The notes beneath the pieces were generated by a model that searched no databases, was not told the origin of the DNA, and was given only the letters and a program-made list of their open reading frames with translations. From NCBI GenBank assembly GCA_025355085.1, contig JANXLQ010000211.1:1-32470 (forward strand): a stretch of DNA of 32,470 bases, given 5' to 3'. The DNA is from Rhodopila sp. (GTDB lineage Bacteria; Pseudomonadota; Alphaproteobacteria; Acetobacterales; Acetobacteraceae). Below, one piece after another: positions 23,212 through 31,906 of this stretch (position 1 is the stretch's first letter; every line of letters starts with the position of its first letter). Made by a program: the position numbers and the translations under genes.

Positions 23212-24854
23212 TGTGCAACCTCGTCCGGCGAAGCGAATATCCCATCCTGCATACGAAGGACCCGGTCGGCTGCCGCGATCACGCCGGCATCGCCGGTGGC
23301 GACGATGCATGTTCGTCCGCGTGCCCGCGCTTCCTTCAACGTTTCGACGAAAGCATTGCGAAAACGAGGTTCCAGACGCGCGGCACGCTCATCGTAAAGG
23401 CGGATCGGACGATCCTCCAATTCCGCGATCACGATCGCCAGGCGAGTGCGTTCCGATTGACCGAAGACGAACGTCGCGTTCCCATCTTCCGGCGGGTGCA
23501 ACATTTGCGATGAGAGGTCGAAGCGGGCAAGCAGCGCCTCTGTCCGCGATGCATCGGCAGACGCTGAGAGGAAGCGTGGCATCGCGTCGCGATCCAACAC
23601 GCCGCCGCACAGTCCGCGCAACATCTCCGGGGGAACCGAGCGTCCGTCCAGCAGAACGGCTCCGTTATCCGGCGGGGTCAGGCCGCACAGTAGATGCAGC
23701 AGCGTCGCGCGATCATCCTGGTTGGGGCCAGTGAGGGCAACGATCTCGCCGCGATGCAACTCCATATCCAACGGCCCAATAGCGGCGAGGAATACGCTCG
23801 GTGTATCCCGCTCCTCGACCCGCGCCTGCCGGAACGCGATCGTGGTCCACCGCGCCGGCGCCACGGGGGCGAAGGTTTCCCGCGCGGGAAAGCGCTCAGC
23901 GATGGCGTCGATCTGCGCAGATGCCGTCCCGATCCTTCCAAATGCGAGGTAGGCGGCGGATGCCTGGCGTGCGTGATGCAGTGTCGCGGCAACGATAATA
24001 AGCGCGCGCGTCCAATTATCATCCTTGGTACTGCCAGACCCGAAGGTCAGCAGAATGATGACGAGCAGAAAAACCAGCCATCCAAAAAGGCCTGCTATGC
24101 GGGCGTGTGCTCGCGCGTGGACCGATGCGGCGCGGGTGGCGTCGTCAACGGCCGGCCACAGTGCCTGCGTGCAAAAGTCAGCCTGATGCGTGCTGGCCAG
24201 CCGCAACGAGGCACCGGCCTTCAGCACGCGCGCGGTTACACGGTCGAACGCCGCTTCCGCATGAGCGAGCACGGTTTCACTTGCGCGCACCCGCGAGATT
24301 TCGCGGCGGAGCAGCATCGTACCCACGACGGATAGAAGCACAACTATCATAAGGGCGTTCGGCTCATAGAGACTGAGCCAAGCCGCAGTGACCGGCAGTG
24401 CCGCGAGCGCCGGCAGTGCCACGGCCGCTTGGCTCGCATCCTCGCGCATGCCGGTCGCGATACGGGCCAAGGTTTTGCCCGGCCCATCAGAGCCTAGGTG
24501 GCGCCAATCCGCGGCGAGCACTCGCCGCGTCCCAGTCACCAGCACCGTATCGCTTGCGCGCTCGGCCAGCGCCAAACCGGCCATACGTGTCCAACGGCCC
24601 AGCAGAAAAGTTCCCGCAATTGCCGCGAGAATCCAAACCAGGTCCGCCCGCCAGGGTCGATCCTGGCCATATACCGCGTCCGTAACACGCAAGACCGCAA
24701 AGCGATCCAGCACAGCCGTCAGGGACGCAAGCGCCAGGACAATCCAGGCAAGTCGCGGCTCGTTTTTGCCGATAACGCTCGCCACGACCGCTGCCGCCGA
24801 GTCAAAGCCCGGCGTGGACGCGAGTTGACGCCACATGCTTCGCTCGCGGGCCAT
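23208..24854 (-). CDS. ABC half-transporter partner with degenerate nucleotide site
   Basis: This 548-residue half-transporter has an N-terminal membrane region (hydrophobic stretches such as LVWILAAIAGTFLLG and FGWLVFLLVIILLTF) and a C-terminal ATPase-like domain. Walker A is degenerate (LTGPNQDDRATLL, near 372-380): the essential lysine is replaced by arginine and the Gly pattern is lost. The signature region is FGQSERTRLAIVIAELEDRPIRLYDERAARLEP, aligned with the GQRKRLAL...EDRP...DEW block of cyclic-peptide exporters. The H-loop reads ATGD. It is most likely the non-hydrolysing half of a heterodimer with the next gene. It starts 25 bases after the DUF697-like gene; an in-frame ATG at 24836 is an alternative start. 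Confidence 0.82.
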   Translation of the reverse strand: MARERSMWRQLASTPGFDSAAAVVASVIGKNEPRLAWIVLALASLTAVLDRFAVLRVTDAVYGQDRPWRADLVWILAAIAGTFLLGRWTRMAGLALAERASDTVLVTGTRRVLAADWRHLGSDGPGKTLARIATGMREDASQAAVALPALAALPVTAAWLSLYEPNALMIVVLLSVVGTMLLRREISRVRASETVLAHAEAAFDRVTARVLKAGASLRLASTHQADFCTQALWPAVDDATRAASVHARAHARIAGLFGWLVFLLVIILLTFGSGSTKDDNWTRALIIVAATLHHARQASAAYLAFGRIGTASAQIDAIAERFPARETFAPVAPARWTTIAFRQARVEERDTPSVFLAAIGPLDMELHRGEIVALTGPNQDDRATLLHLLCGLTPPDNGAVLLDGRSVPPEMLRGLCGGVLDRDAMPRFLSASADASRTEALLARFDLSSQMLHPPEDGNATFVFGQSERTRLAIVIAELEDRPIRLYDERAARLEPRFRNAFVETLKEARARGRTCIVATGDAGVIAAADRVLRMQDGIFASPDEVAQ

Positions 24855-24879
24855 TTAATGACAGGGCCGCGCGCCGAAA

Positions 24880-25569
24880 TCAGACGGCAGCCGGCTCCAC
24901 ATCGGGGTTGGTGGTATGCACCGGCGGGGCCACTGCCGCTTCCGCAGGTGCCGCATCTGGCTTGCCCTTTGCAATGATCTTGTTCGACACCCTGTTACGC
25001 AGCGAACGGGCAAACGTCACACCGTTATCGAATTCACGACGCATGGCGGCACGGGCCTTGGTCGGATCGAAATCGATCAGGCTCTCATGGGTTTCCAGAT
25101 GCTCGTGAAACACGCTACCGATCGCATAGGTCATTGCGCCACCAAGCAACGAGGACCCTGCGGCGCCGGCCAGGCTGCCGAGGCCGGGAATGAGCTTCAG
25201 CCCACTGACGAGGCCAGAGGCGAGCGTCACCGGAAGCAAACCGCCAGCCAAAGCGAGAACCGCAGCTTTCGCAGCGTTTTCTCGCAGTGAGACACCATAG
25301 ATTTCGCAAATTTGGTGAACCATGCGAATCTGAATTGCAACCATCGCCGCCATGTCCACGCCGGGAATCGGCACGAGGCCGACCGCCATGGCCGCGATGA
25401 CATGATTCTTGATTACGTCGGTCGAATCCAACGCTGCGTTGAGCGCGTCGTCTGTCGCCTCTGCCGACGGCACAGTGGCTTCAACTCTGTCAGCGGCTAC
25501 GGCTGTGTCGAGAGTTTCAACTGTGTCAGCGGCCACGGCTGTGTCGAGGGTTTCAACTGTGTCAGTCAT
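24880..25569 (-). CDS. DUF697-like membrane protein with N-terminal 12-residue repeats
   Basis: This 229-residue protein begins with three tandem 12-residue units (DTVETLDTAVAA at 3-14 and 15-26, then diverged at 27-38). A DUF697/YcjF-like hydrophobic domain follows (VIAAMAVGLVPIPGVDMAAMVAIQIRMVHQI, LAGGLLPVTLASGLVSGLKLIPGLGSLAGAAGSSLLGGAMTYAIG). The tail is charged with Ala/Pro. Family members accompany GTPases or stress proteins; no specific function is known to me. The ATG at 25569 follows GGAG; an in-frame ATG at 25716 would add 49 residues unlike the rest. It is the first gene of the minus-strand unit with the two ABC genes. Confidence 0.8.
   Translation of the reverse strand: MTDTVETLDTAVAADTVETLDTAVAADRVEATVPSAEATDDALNAALDSTDVIKNHVIAAMAVGLVPIPGVDMAAMVAIQIRMVHQICEIYGVSLRENAAKAAVLALAGGLLPVTLASGLVSGLKLIPGLGSLAGAAGSSLLGGAMTYAIGSVFHEHLETHESLIDFDPTKARAAMRREFDNGVTFARSLRNRVSNKIIAKGKPDAAPAEAAVAPPVHTTNPDVEPAAV
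25456..25563 (-). repeat. 36-bp in-frame tandem repeat inside the DUF697-like gene
   Basis: Two nearly identical 36-base units (25528-25563 and 25492-25527, differing at two positions) and a diverged third (25456-25491) encode the 12-residue repeats. The near identity points to recent slippage and possible copy-number variation. Confidence 0.85.
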
Positions 25570-26362
25570 GGTCAAGCAACTCCGAATGAATATGCGGAAT
25601 GCGCTATCGAATAGCGGAACCGCGCTGTTAAGGCATCGGTAACATCGCACAACCGCGGTAATTCCGCAACCAATTCGAGGCAGTTTAGGTCGTGTCGTAA
25701 CAGGTTTCCTGTGCATACGTCTTCAGAACCGGCCCAACCGGGCGGACTTCGCCACCCTCTCTCCCCTCATGGCCGCATGTGTAACGGAAAACGATCTGTT
25801 CTCCTTTCCAGCAATTGAACCCTGGCAGTCGTATGAGTACCTATTATCTTCGATGGTGTAGTCGCGATGGAACCGGAGGCAGGGCCAATCATCGGCGGGA
25901 GTCCGGACTTTTCGCATCTGCGGATAAACTCGCCCGCCAAAGCCTCCGGTTCCCTGGCACCCTGGCCGTTGCGAAGCGTCAGACGAGCAGGGCGTCATTG
26001 TAGTCCTCGGACCCGGTCGGGGCTTCCAACTCGAGTTTCCCGGGTGATCGTCGGATCAAATCGATTATATCAAAAAAATCCTATGGCCGCGATCATTTCC
26101 AAAAATCTCCCCCATACAATCGCACCTACGGCAAGACCGGTTGTTCGAAATTGAGTAATCTGACTACACCGTGATGATCGCGCCATCGGACCAATGGTCG
26201 GCGCGTCCTCGCCATTTGGGCGTTTATTACCCGCCAAACGCCGACGGGCCACCTGCCGACACCTTCTCCGCGCCGGCAAAATTGATCATTAAGGCTTGTC
26301 AAAATCGCGTGATGTCTGTTATCTGTTCGCACGCAGTTAAAAACTTAGGGACCCCGGAGAAA
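25570..26362. promoter_or_regulatory. Divergent intergenic region of about 790 bases
   Basis: This region separates the minus-strand exporter unit from the plus-strand flavoprotein. Open frames of up to 95 codons exist on both strands but none reads like a real protein. A 12-bp perfect inverted repeat (GGAACCGGAGGC, 25869-25880; GCCTCCGGTTCC, 25942-25953) spans 85 bases. A candidate promoter for the flavoprotein gene is TTGTCA (26296-26301), 18 bases, TATCTG (26320-26325). ACACCGTGATGAT (26166-26178) recurs at 30005-30017. Confidence 0.35.
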
Positions 26363-28204
26363 ATGATTTTCCACGATTCCATCGTCCTCGGGGCCGGTCC
26401 CGCTGGCATGCAGATGGGCTACCTCCTTGAGACTGCGGGCCGCGACTACCTGGTCCTTGAAGGGAGCGAGAGGGTCGGCAAATTTTTTACGCAGTACCCC
26501 CGTCACCGCCGTCTGAATTCCTTTAATAAGCGGTTTAACTGGTTCAGCGAACCCGACTTCAACCTACGCTTCGATTGGCATTCGCTGCTAACCCACGATT
26601 TTTCCTTCCCGTTCCGCGGGTACTCGAAGGATATTTTTCCGCAAGCCGATGCTCTGGCGCAATACCTGCAAGATTTCCGCGATCACTTCGGCATCAAGGT
26701 TCAGTTTAATACACGGGTTACATTTATCGATCGTGATCCGGAGACGCGCCATTTCATCCTCACGACCGGTGACGGCGAGGAATATCGCTGCCGGACGCTG
26801 CTGATGGCGACTGGCCCGTTGAAAGGCGACACCCCGGATATTCCTGGAATCGAGCATGCCAGCAGCTACGAGGATCATGACGCTGACGCTGAGATTTATG
26901 AAAATAAGCGTGTCCTGATTATCGGGGGCGGTATCTCGGCGTTTGAGACAGCCAACCACCTCGTTGGCTCCGCCGCTGCCATCACCGTCGCGCTCGGCCC
27001 CAAGTTCATGAAGCATGCATGGCGGACCCATTTTGCCGGCGACTTGCGGGTGCATGACAATACGCTGCTCGATATGACGGCGCTGAAGATGATGCACGGG
27101 ATTTACGGGCTCATTATAACGCGCATTACCAAACAGGAAGACGGCACACTACGGGTATATTATCAGGAAGAAATGCCGCACTGGACGAAACCCGGTGTCA
27201 TTGAGGGTTGGATGCCGGTGGATCACGTCATCCGTTGCACCGGCTGGACATTTGTCAATCCGGAACTGTTTGCGCTGTCGGTTCGGCCACAAACGGTATG
27301 TGAAGGCCAGTATGCTCTGTTGAACTCGACCTGGGAAAGCACCACCCCGGATCTATTTTTTATCGGCACCGCCATGGCTGGCCGCAATCTGCGCAGCCCT
27401 ACGACGACTCTGCATGGCTTCCGCTATGCGGTTCGCGCCGTGTTCAACTTCCTTGAGCAGCGTTATGAAAATGTCCCGACCCCCAATCGGGTTTTCCCAC
27501 TAAAGACGCGGGAGGATCTGGAGGTTCTGGGGAAGGAAATGATCAGGCGTGTCAGTATCTCGTCCGGTCTTTTCCAATGCAACAGCATCCTGGGCGATGC
27601 CCTGGTGTTCGATAAAGACACCGGAGAGGTCCGGGTATTTTATGAAATGCCGATCGACTATTTCCTGGAAAGCCCCGAATTCTCTGAAAAAACAGTGATG
27701 TATTTTACGCTGGAGCTTGGCTTCAACAACTTTCCCGGCCAGGATCCAAACGTATTTGTTCGTCGCAACGACCCGTCCCGGCCCGGCTGTGTGGGCGTTA
27801 TCCATCCGGTGGCCCGCCACTACGAAAATGGAAAATTCGTCAAAGGCCGCAGCACGCGCGGCTCAGTCGGCAGCCGATACGACGAAGATTATAAAGGCTT
27901 CGAACACGAGATGGACGACGTGAAGCCACGCAACATCGTGTTGAATTTCATCAACGAGGTGGCTGGCGTCACTGACGAAATCTTCTCTGAGAATCATTTT
28001 TTCAATACTGAGGAACGTGGCGGCTTCCGGGAGCTGGAACCCGGGGAAGTACTAAGCAATCCGGGCCTGCCGGAATGCGCACTTGTGGTCGGCGGCGAAC
28101 AAGTTTCGGACTTTGGACACTTCAGGCAGGTGAGCCGTCGTGCCGATGGCACGATCCCACCCTGGGTCCATGCCAAATTGTTCGAGATTTCAGAGATTCA
28201 TTGA
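26363..28204 (+). CDS. FOXRED2-like FAD/NAD(P)-dependent oxidoreductase
   Basis: This 613-residue flavoprotein monooxygenase-like enzyme has an FAD-binding GAGPAG at residues 10-15, an LLMATGPLKG motif near 150, an NAD(P)-type GGGISAFE near 190, and a late FAD block LFFIGTAMAGRN. The YPRHRRLNSFNKRF and TTTLHGFRYAVRAVFNFLE blocks resemble FOXRED2/flavin-containing monooxygenase-like proteins. A C-terminal region of about 200 residues (ending FEISEIH) has no motif I recognise. The ATG at 26363 is chosen for GGAGA just upstream; in-frame ATGs from 26171 would add 64 residues without such a site. It heads the plus-strand unit with the MFS and ligase genes. A role as an N- or C-oxygenase on a carrier-bound or free metabolite is inferred only. 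Confidence 0.85.
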   Translation: MIFHDSIVLGAGPAGMQMGYLLETAGRDYLVLEGSERVGKFFTQYPRHRRLNSFNKRFNWFSEPDFNLRFDWHSLLTHDFSFPFRGYSKDIFPQADALAQYLQDFRDHFGIKVQFNTRVTFIDRDPETRHFILTTGDGEEYRCRTLLMATGPLKGDTPDIPGIEHASSYEDHDADAEIYENKRVLIIGGGISAFETANHLVGSAAAITVALGPKFMKHAWRTHFAGDLRVHDNTLLDMTALKMMHGIYGLIITRITKQEDGTLRVYYQEEMPHWTKPGVIEGWMPVDHVIRCTGWTFVNPELFALSVRPQTVCEGQYALLNSTWESTTPDLFFIGTAMAGRNLRSPTTTLHGFRYAVRAVFNFLEQRYENVPTPNRVFPLKTREDLEVLGKEMIRRVSISSGLFQCNSILGDALVFDKDTGEVRVFYEMPIDYFLESPEFSEKTVMYFTLELGFNNFPGQDPNVFVRRNDPSRPGCVGVIHPVARHYENGKFVKGRSTRGSVGSRYDEDYKGFEHEMDDVKPRNIVLNFINEVAGVTDEIFSENHFFNTEERGGFRELEPGEVLSNPGLPECALVVGGEQVSDFGHFRQVSRRADGTIPPWVHAKLFEISEIH

Positions 28205-28293
28205 AACGCTGACCGGCGAACTGAACCGCTCGCCAGCGGCGGGCAAGGCCGGGACGCGTAACGACCCGTCTGGATGCACAGGAGACGACCTTA

Positions 28294-29862
28294 ATGTTGA
28301 AGCATCTCGCAGGCGGCGACCGAGCCAGTCCCCTGGCATTCTGGGGGGGCGCACTGGCCGTCGCGGTCGGCGTGGCGCTCCACCTGCCGATGTTCTTCAT
28401 GGCGGCGGATATGGGCTACAAGCTCGTGGGTATGGAGATGGATGGCTCCATGACGGTTGGCATGGTGTTGATCGTCATCGGCACCCTGGCGTCGGGATAC
28501 GGACTGTTGCCGCGGGCCGCGGTTACCCGATCCGCACCGGCCGAGTTGGCTGACCTTGCCGATGCGCTACCCACGGGCGGCCGCGAGCGGATCACGCCGG
28601 CACATTGGGGCCTGCTGTTGACGCTCACCTTCGCCCTGATCATCGACACCATGAAGCCCGCCTCGCTCGGTTTTGTTATCCCGGGCATGGCGGCGGAATA
28701 CGGCCTGACCCGCCCGACCGCTGCGATCCTGGCATTCTTTGCGCTGTCCGGCACTGCGCTGGGTTCGGTGATTTGGGGCATCATCGCGGATCGCCTGGGA
28801 CGGCGGGCGGCGATTCTGTTAGCCGCGATCATGTTCATCGGCACATCGATCTGCGGCGCGATGCCGTCCTTCGTCGCCAACATCGTCATGTGCTTCCTGA
28901 TGGGGATGTCGGCAGGCGGCATGTTGCCGATCGCTTATACCTTGCTCGCCGAATTGATGCCGTCGCGCCACCGCGGCTGGCTGGTCGTGCTGGTCGGCGC
29001 TGTCGGCATGATCGCGGGATATCTCGCGTCCAGTTTGTGCGCCGCGCTGCTGGAGCCGGTGTTTGGCTGGCGCATCATGTGGTTCATCGGCCTGCCCACC
29101 GGGGTCATGCTAATCGGGCTCAGCCGTTTCATACCCGAATCGCCGCATTTTCTGCTGCTGCACGGCCGTGTTGCCGAAGCGGTGCGGGTAATGAAGCGGT
29201 TCGAGATGGGACTGCCCGCCCACCGTGGTGCCGGAGCAACGGCACCTGATGTTCCCGGCCTGCTGACGCCATCCTTTGTCGGAACGACGGTTAGTCTAAA
29301 TCTTGCGGCAATCGCCTGGGGTCTGGTGAATTTCGGCCTGATTCTCTGGCTTCCCGCCGATCTGCGCGCCAAGGGTTATAGCGTCGCCAGTTCCGATGCG
29401 CTGCTCGCCCGATCCGCCCTGCTCGCCCTGCCGACAGCAGCGATCACGGCGTGGCTGTATGCGCGATGGAGCACCAAGGGAACGCTGCTGCTGCTTTCGG
29501 CGGTCACCGCCCTCGGGCTGGTGGGTATTTCGCTGCTCGGCAGTAGCCTTCCGCTGCCCGACGGCAGCCCTGTTGTCCTTATCAGCCTGTTGATGATCGG
29601 CACCAACGGCATCATCGCCGTGCTGCTGCCCTACAGCACCGAAAGCTATCCGTTGCATATCCGGGGCCGCGGCACCGGCTTCGTTGCCGGCAGCAGCAAG
29701 TTCGGGGGCATCATTGTGCAGGTCGTCAACCTGGCCGCCATGGTGCCGCCACTGGCGACGGCGGCGATCGTGCTGGTCGTACCAGTCGTGGCTTCGGCCG
29801 TGCTGATCGGCAAGTTTGGTGGGGAAAGCCGGGGCCGGCGGCTCGACGTGCCGGCGGAGTGA
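28294..29862 (+). CDS. Major facilitator superfamily transporter, two extra N-terminal helices
   Basis: This 522-residue secondary transporter begins with a pair of hydrophobic segments (AFWGGALAVAVGVALHLPMF and VGMVLIVIGTLASGYGLLP), then about twelve further segments. The MFS motif between helices 2 and 3 is GIIADRLGRRAAIL, and GRAFIPESPH-like RFIPESPHFLLLHGR is the sugar/organic-acid-type motif. ESYPLHIRGRGTGF is the matching C-half motif. It resembles aromatic-acid or sialate-type symporters (AAHS/SP). GGAG precedes the ATG. It lies 90 bases after the flavoprotein gene and about 200 before the ligase gene. Substrate import or product export are both possible. Confidence 0.9.
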   Translation: MLKHLAGGDRASPLAFWGGALAVAVGVALHLPMFFMAADMGYKLVGMEMDGSMTVGMVLIVIGTLASGYGLLPRAAVTRSAPAELADLADALPTGGRERITPAHWGLLLTLTFALIIDTMKPASLGFVIPGMAAEYGLTRPTAAILAFFALSGTALGSVIWGIIADRLGRRAAILLAAIMFIGTSICGAMPSFVANIVMCFLMGMSAGGMLPIAYTLLAELMPSRHRGWLVVLVGAVGMIAGYLASSLCAALLEPVFGWRIMWFIGLPTGVMLIGLSRFIPESPHFLLLHGRVAEAVRVMKRFEMGLPAHRGAGATAPDVPGLLTPSFVGTTVSLNLAAIAWGLVNFGLILWLPADLRAKGYSVASSDALLARSALLALPTAAITAWLYARWSTKGTLLLLSAVTALGLVGISLLGSSLPLPDGSPVVLISLLMIGTNGIIAVLLPYSTESYPLHIRGRGTGFVAGSSKFGGIIVQVVNLAAMVPPLATAAIVLVVPVVASAVLIGKFGGESRGRRLDVPAE

Positions 29863-30042
29863 CGACGGTGATGTCCGGCCGGTTGCTGACGATGCGGCTG
29901 CCGCGCCCGGACATCTCATTCCTTGCCTCAAGAAGGCTTAAGACAAATTAGAAAAATGCCCATCGCATGAAGCCATCCAAGTAGCCTAAAGCGTTGCGAT
30001 TTCGACACCGTGATGATATCTAACCAAGTAGGAGTATTCTTA

Positions 30043-30063
30043 ATGCGTGGTGCCGCGGCATGA
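30043..30063 (+). CDS. Six-codon leader minigene overlapping the ligase start
   Basis: An AGGAG (30030-30034) lies 8 bases before an ATG that opens a six-codon frame (MRGAAA, stop TGA at 30061-30063). The stop overlaps the ATG of the ligase (30060) as ATGA. The ligase start has no Shine-Dalgarno of its own, so its translation probably depends on re-initiation after this minigene. Confidence 0.45.
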   Translation: MRGAAA

Positions 30064-31475
30064 TCGTCAGTGATGTTTTAGGCAATTGCGCCACGGACGC
30101 AAAAACCCGCGACAATTTCATCACCGATGGTTCGTTTACCGTTGCGTACCACGAGCTTTGTGCGCTGCTTGACGAAACGGCTAAAGCCCTGGCCGGTCAC
30201 GGCGTTCAACCCGGCGATTGCCTAGCCGTCGAATGCGCCAATTCGGTTGCCGGCGCGCTTCTTCTGCTCACCTTGATGCGTGACGGTTACAGTTTCGTCC
30301 TGGTACCACCCGCCGTTAACGCCGAGATCAAGCCCACGCCGCTGTTTTGCCGCTTCAGCATCGCGGTCGGCGCCGGCGTCTCGCTGCAACCGGCGGCGGC
30401 GTTCATGTCGGTAACCGCGAATCCGGAATGGAACCGCAAAAGCATACCGTCGGCGAAGTTGTTACTACGTACCTCCGGTAGCATGGGCACATCGAAGATC
30501 GTCGTGCATGGCCATGACAAGCTGATGGGCAATGCGGCAAACTGCGTGCGCAAGTATGGTTTTCGGGCAGAAAGCCGCTGCGTCATCCCGGTCCCGATCG
30601 CGCATATGTATGGGTTCGGCGCAGAGTTTCTACCCGCCATTCAGGTCGGCGCATCGATCGACCTTCAGGACAAGACAAACATCATCAAATACCTGGACCG
30701 CGAAAAGCGTTTCCAGCCGACCATTGCGTTCGTCACACCAGCCATCTGCGAAATGCTTTTGAAAGCGTATAAAAGTCCGCGCACCAATTATGAGGTCATC
30801 GTCACGTCCGGCCAACGCATCAGCGAGGACGTGTTCGCGGCCTTCGATGAACGGATCGGCGGGCGGTTGATCAATCAGTACGGTAGTACCGAAATGGGCG
30901 CCACCTCGGCCTGCGACCCGGGCGACAGTTTCGAAATGCGCAGCCAGACCATCGGCAAGCCGATGCACGATGTTCAGTTGCGGATCACCGACGGCGACCC
31001 CGGCGAACTGAACGTGCTGCACCCGTTTGGCTATGACGGCTATCTCGACGACGCCGGCGAATGGATTCACATAGCCGAACCCAATGCCTGGTATCGGACC
31101 GGGGATCTGGCCAAGGCCGATGCAGAAGGCGCGATCAAAGTACTTGGACGCGCCGGTACCAGCGTCAACCGGGATGGCTATCTCGTCCTGCTCGAAGATA
31201 TCGAGCGCATCATCGAAAAGCTGCCGGATATCTTGCAGGTCGTGGTGACCGCCACGCCCGGGCTATCGGGACACGGGCAGCGTATTGCGGCCTTCTGCGT
31301 CCCCAAGGCTGACGCGGTGTTGGATGGACAGCAGATCCGCGCGCGGTGCTTCGATTTACTACCGCGCTACGCCTTACCAGACGAAGTCCATGTGGTGGAA
31401 ACCATGCCGTTGCTCGCCAGCGGCAAGGTGGACCGGCGGACGTTGGCGGCCGAGCTGAATCATATGCAACAATGA
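30060..31475 (+). CDS. Stand-alone adenylation enzyme (AMP-dependent acid:ACP/CoA ligase)
   Basis: This 471-residue ANL-superfamily adenylating enzyme activates a carboxylic acid as an acyl-AMP and transfers it to a thiol. Core motifs are LLRTSGSMGTSKIVV (A3, about 134-148), INQYGSTEMG (A5, about 270-279), YRTGDLA (A7, 345-351), LGRAGTSVNRDGY in place of the usual GRxDxxxKxxG (A8), and SGKVDRR with the catalytic Lys456 (A10). It is short, with no fused carrier domain. The carrier protein gene follows 10 bases later, so loading that carrier is more likely than making a CoA ester. The acid cannot be predicted by eye. Confidence 0.92.
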   Translation: MIVSDVLGNCATDAKTRDNFITDGSFTVAYHELCALLDETAKALAGHGVQPGDCLAVECANSVAGALLLLTLMRDGYSFVLVPPAVNAEIKPTPLFCRFSIAVGAGVSLQPAAAFMSVTANPEWNRKSIPSAKLLLRTSGSMGTSKIVVHGHDKLMGNAANCVRKYGFRAESRCVIPVPIAHMYGFGAEFLPAIQVGASIDLQDKTNIIKYLDREKRFQPTIAFVTPAICEMLLKAYKSPRTNYEVIVTSGQRISEDVFAAFDERIGGRLINQYGSTEMGATSACDPGDSFEMRSQTIGKPMHDVQLRITDGDPGELNVLHPFGYDGYLDDAGEWIHIAEPNAWYRTGDLAKADAEGAIKVLGRAGTSVNRDGYLVLLEDIERIIEKLPDILQVVVTATPGLSGHGQRIAAFCVPKADAVLDGQQIRARCFDLLPRYALPDEVHVVETMPLLASGKVDRRTLAAELNHMQQ

Positions 31476-31485
31476 AGTCGAACCG

Positions 31486-31764
31486 ATGATCGAAGACACG
31501 ATTGAACAACTACGCAAGCTGGTGGCTGAACGTCTGGACGTGAACCGGACGCTGGACGAAATCACCTCCGACGCCGCGCTTCTTGGCGGTGGGCTGGGTC
31601 TGGATTCCCTGGCACTCGTCGAACTCGTCAGTTTGACCGAGGAATGCTTCGGTATCGAATTTGGCGAGAACGAACTGAATATGGACTCTTTCGCCAGCAT
31701 ACGTTCGCTTGCCACTGTTGTGGTGGAAATGCGAGCGCGGGATGTCCAGCCCATCGCAGTATGA
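31486..31764 (+). CDS. Stand-alone acyl/peptidyl carrier protein
   Basis: This 92-residue carrier has the phosphopantetheine site GLGLDSLALVELV, with Ser41 as attachment residue. The surrounding four-helix pattern is complete (IEQLRKLVAERL, TEECFGIEFGENELNMDSFASIRSLATVVVEM). It sits 10 bases after the adenylation gene and before the reductase, which makes it the probable thioester shuttle between them. It needs a phosphopantetheinyl transferase, and one is encoded at 15597. The GLGLDSLALVEL context fits secondary-metabolism carriers. Confidence 0.93.
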   Translation: MIEDTIEQLRKLVAERLDVNRTLDEITSDAALLGGGLGLDSLALVELVSLTEECFGIEFGENELNMDSFASIRSLATVVVEMRARDVQPIAV

Positions 31765-31906
31765 GGGTCCGGGACACGGCCGCGCTGTCGCAGGGTACGG
31801 CGCCCCTGCCCCGAATTGGCCGGCCATGATGTGTTGTTTCGGCTCCCATCCTGATCGTCAGGACAACTCCCCACCCGCGTCGTTTTGCAGCATTGGCCTG
31901 GACTGA

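Noticed and set aside
21604-24854. CydDC-type cysteine/glutathione exporter as the identity of the ABC pair
   Set aside because: The overlapping pair fits CydDC in layout, but the EDRP...DEWxAxQxP block matches cyclic-peptide exporters better, and no cytochrome bd genes are nearby.
25723-26154. Open frames of 62-95 codons in the divergent region before the flavoprotein gene
   Set aside because: Composition is atypical for proteins (Arg/Ser/Pro-rich), no family motif, and both strands are equally open.
26171-26362. N-terminal extension of the flavoprotein by 64 residues
   Set aside because: The GGAGA site and the FAD motif position both favour the ATG at 26363; the extension has no pattern.
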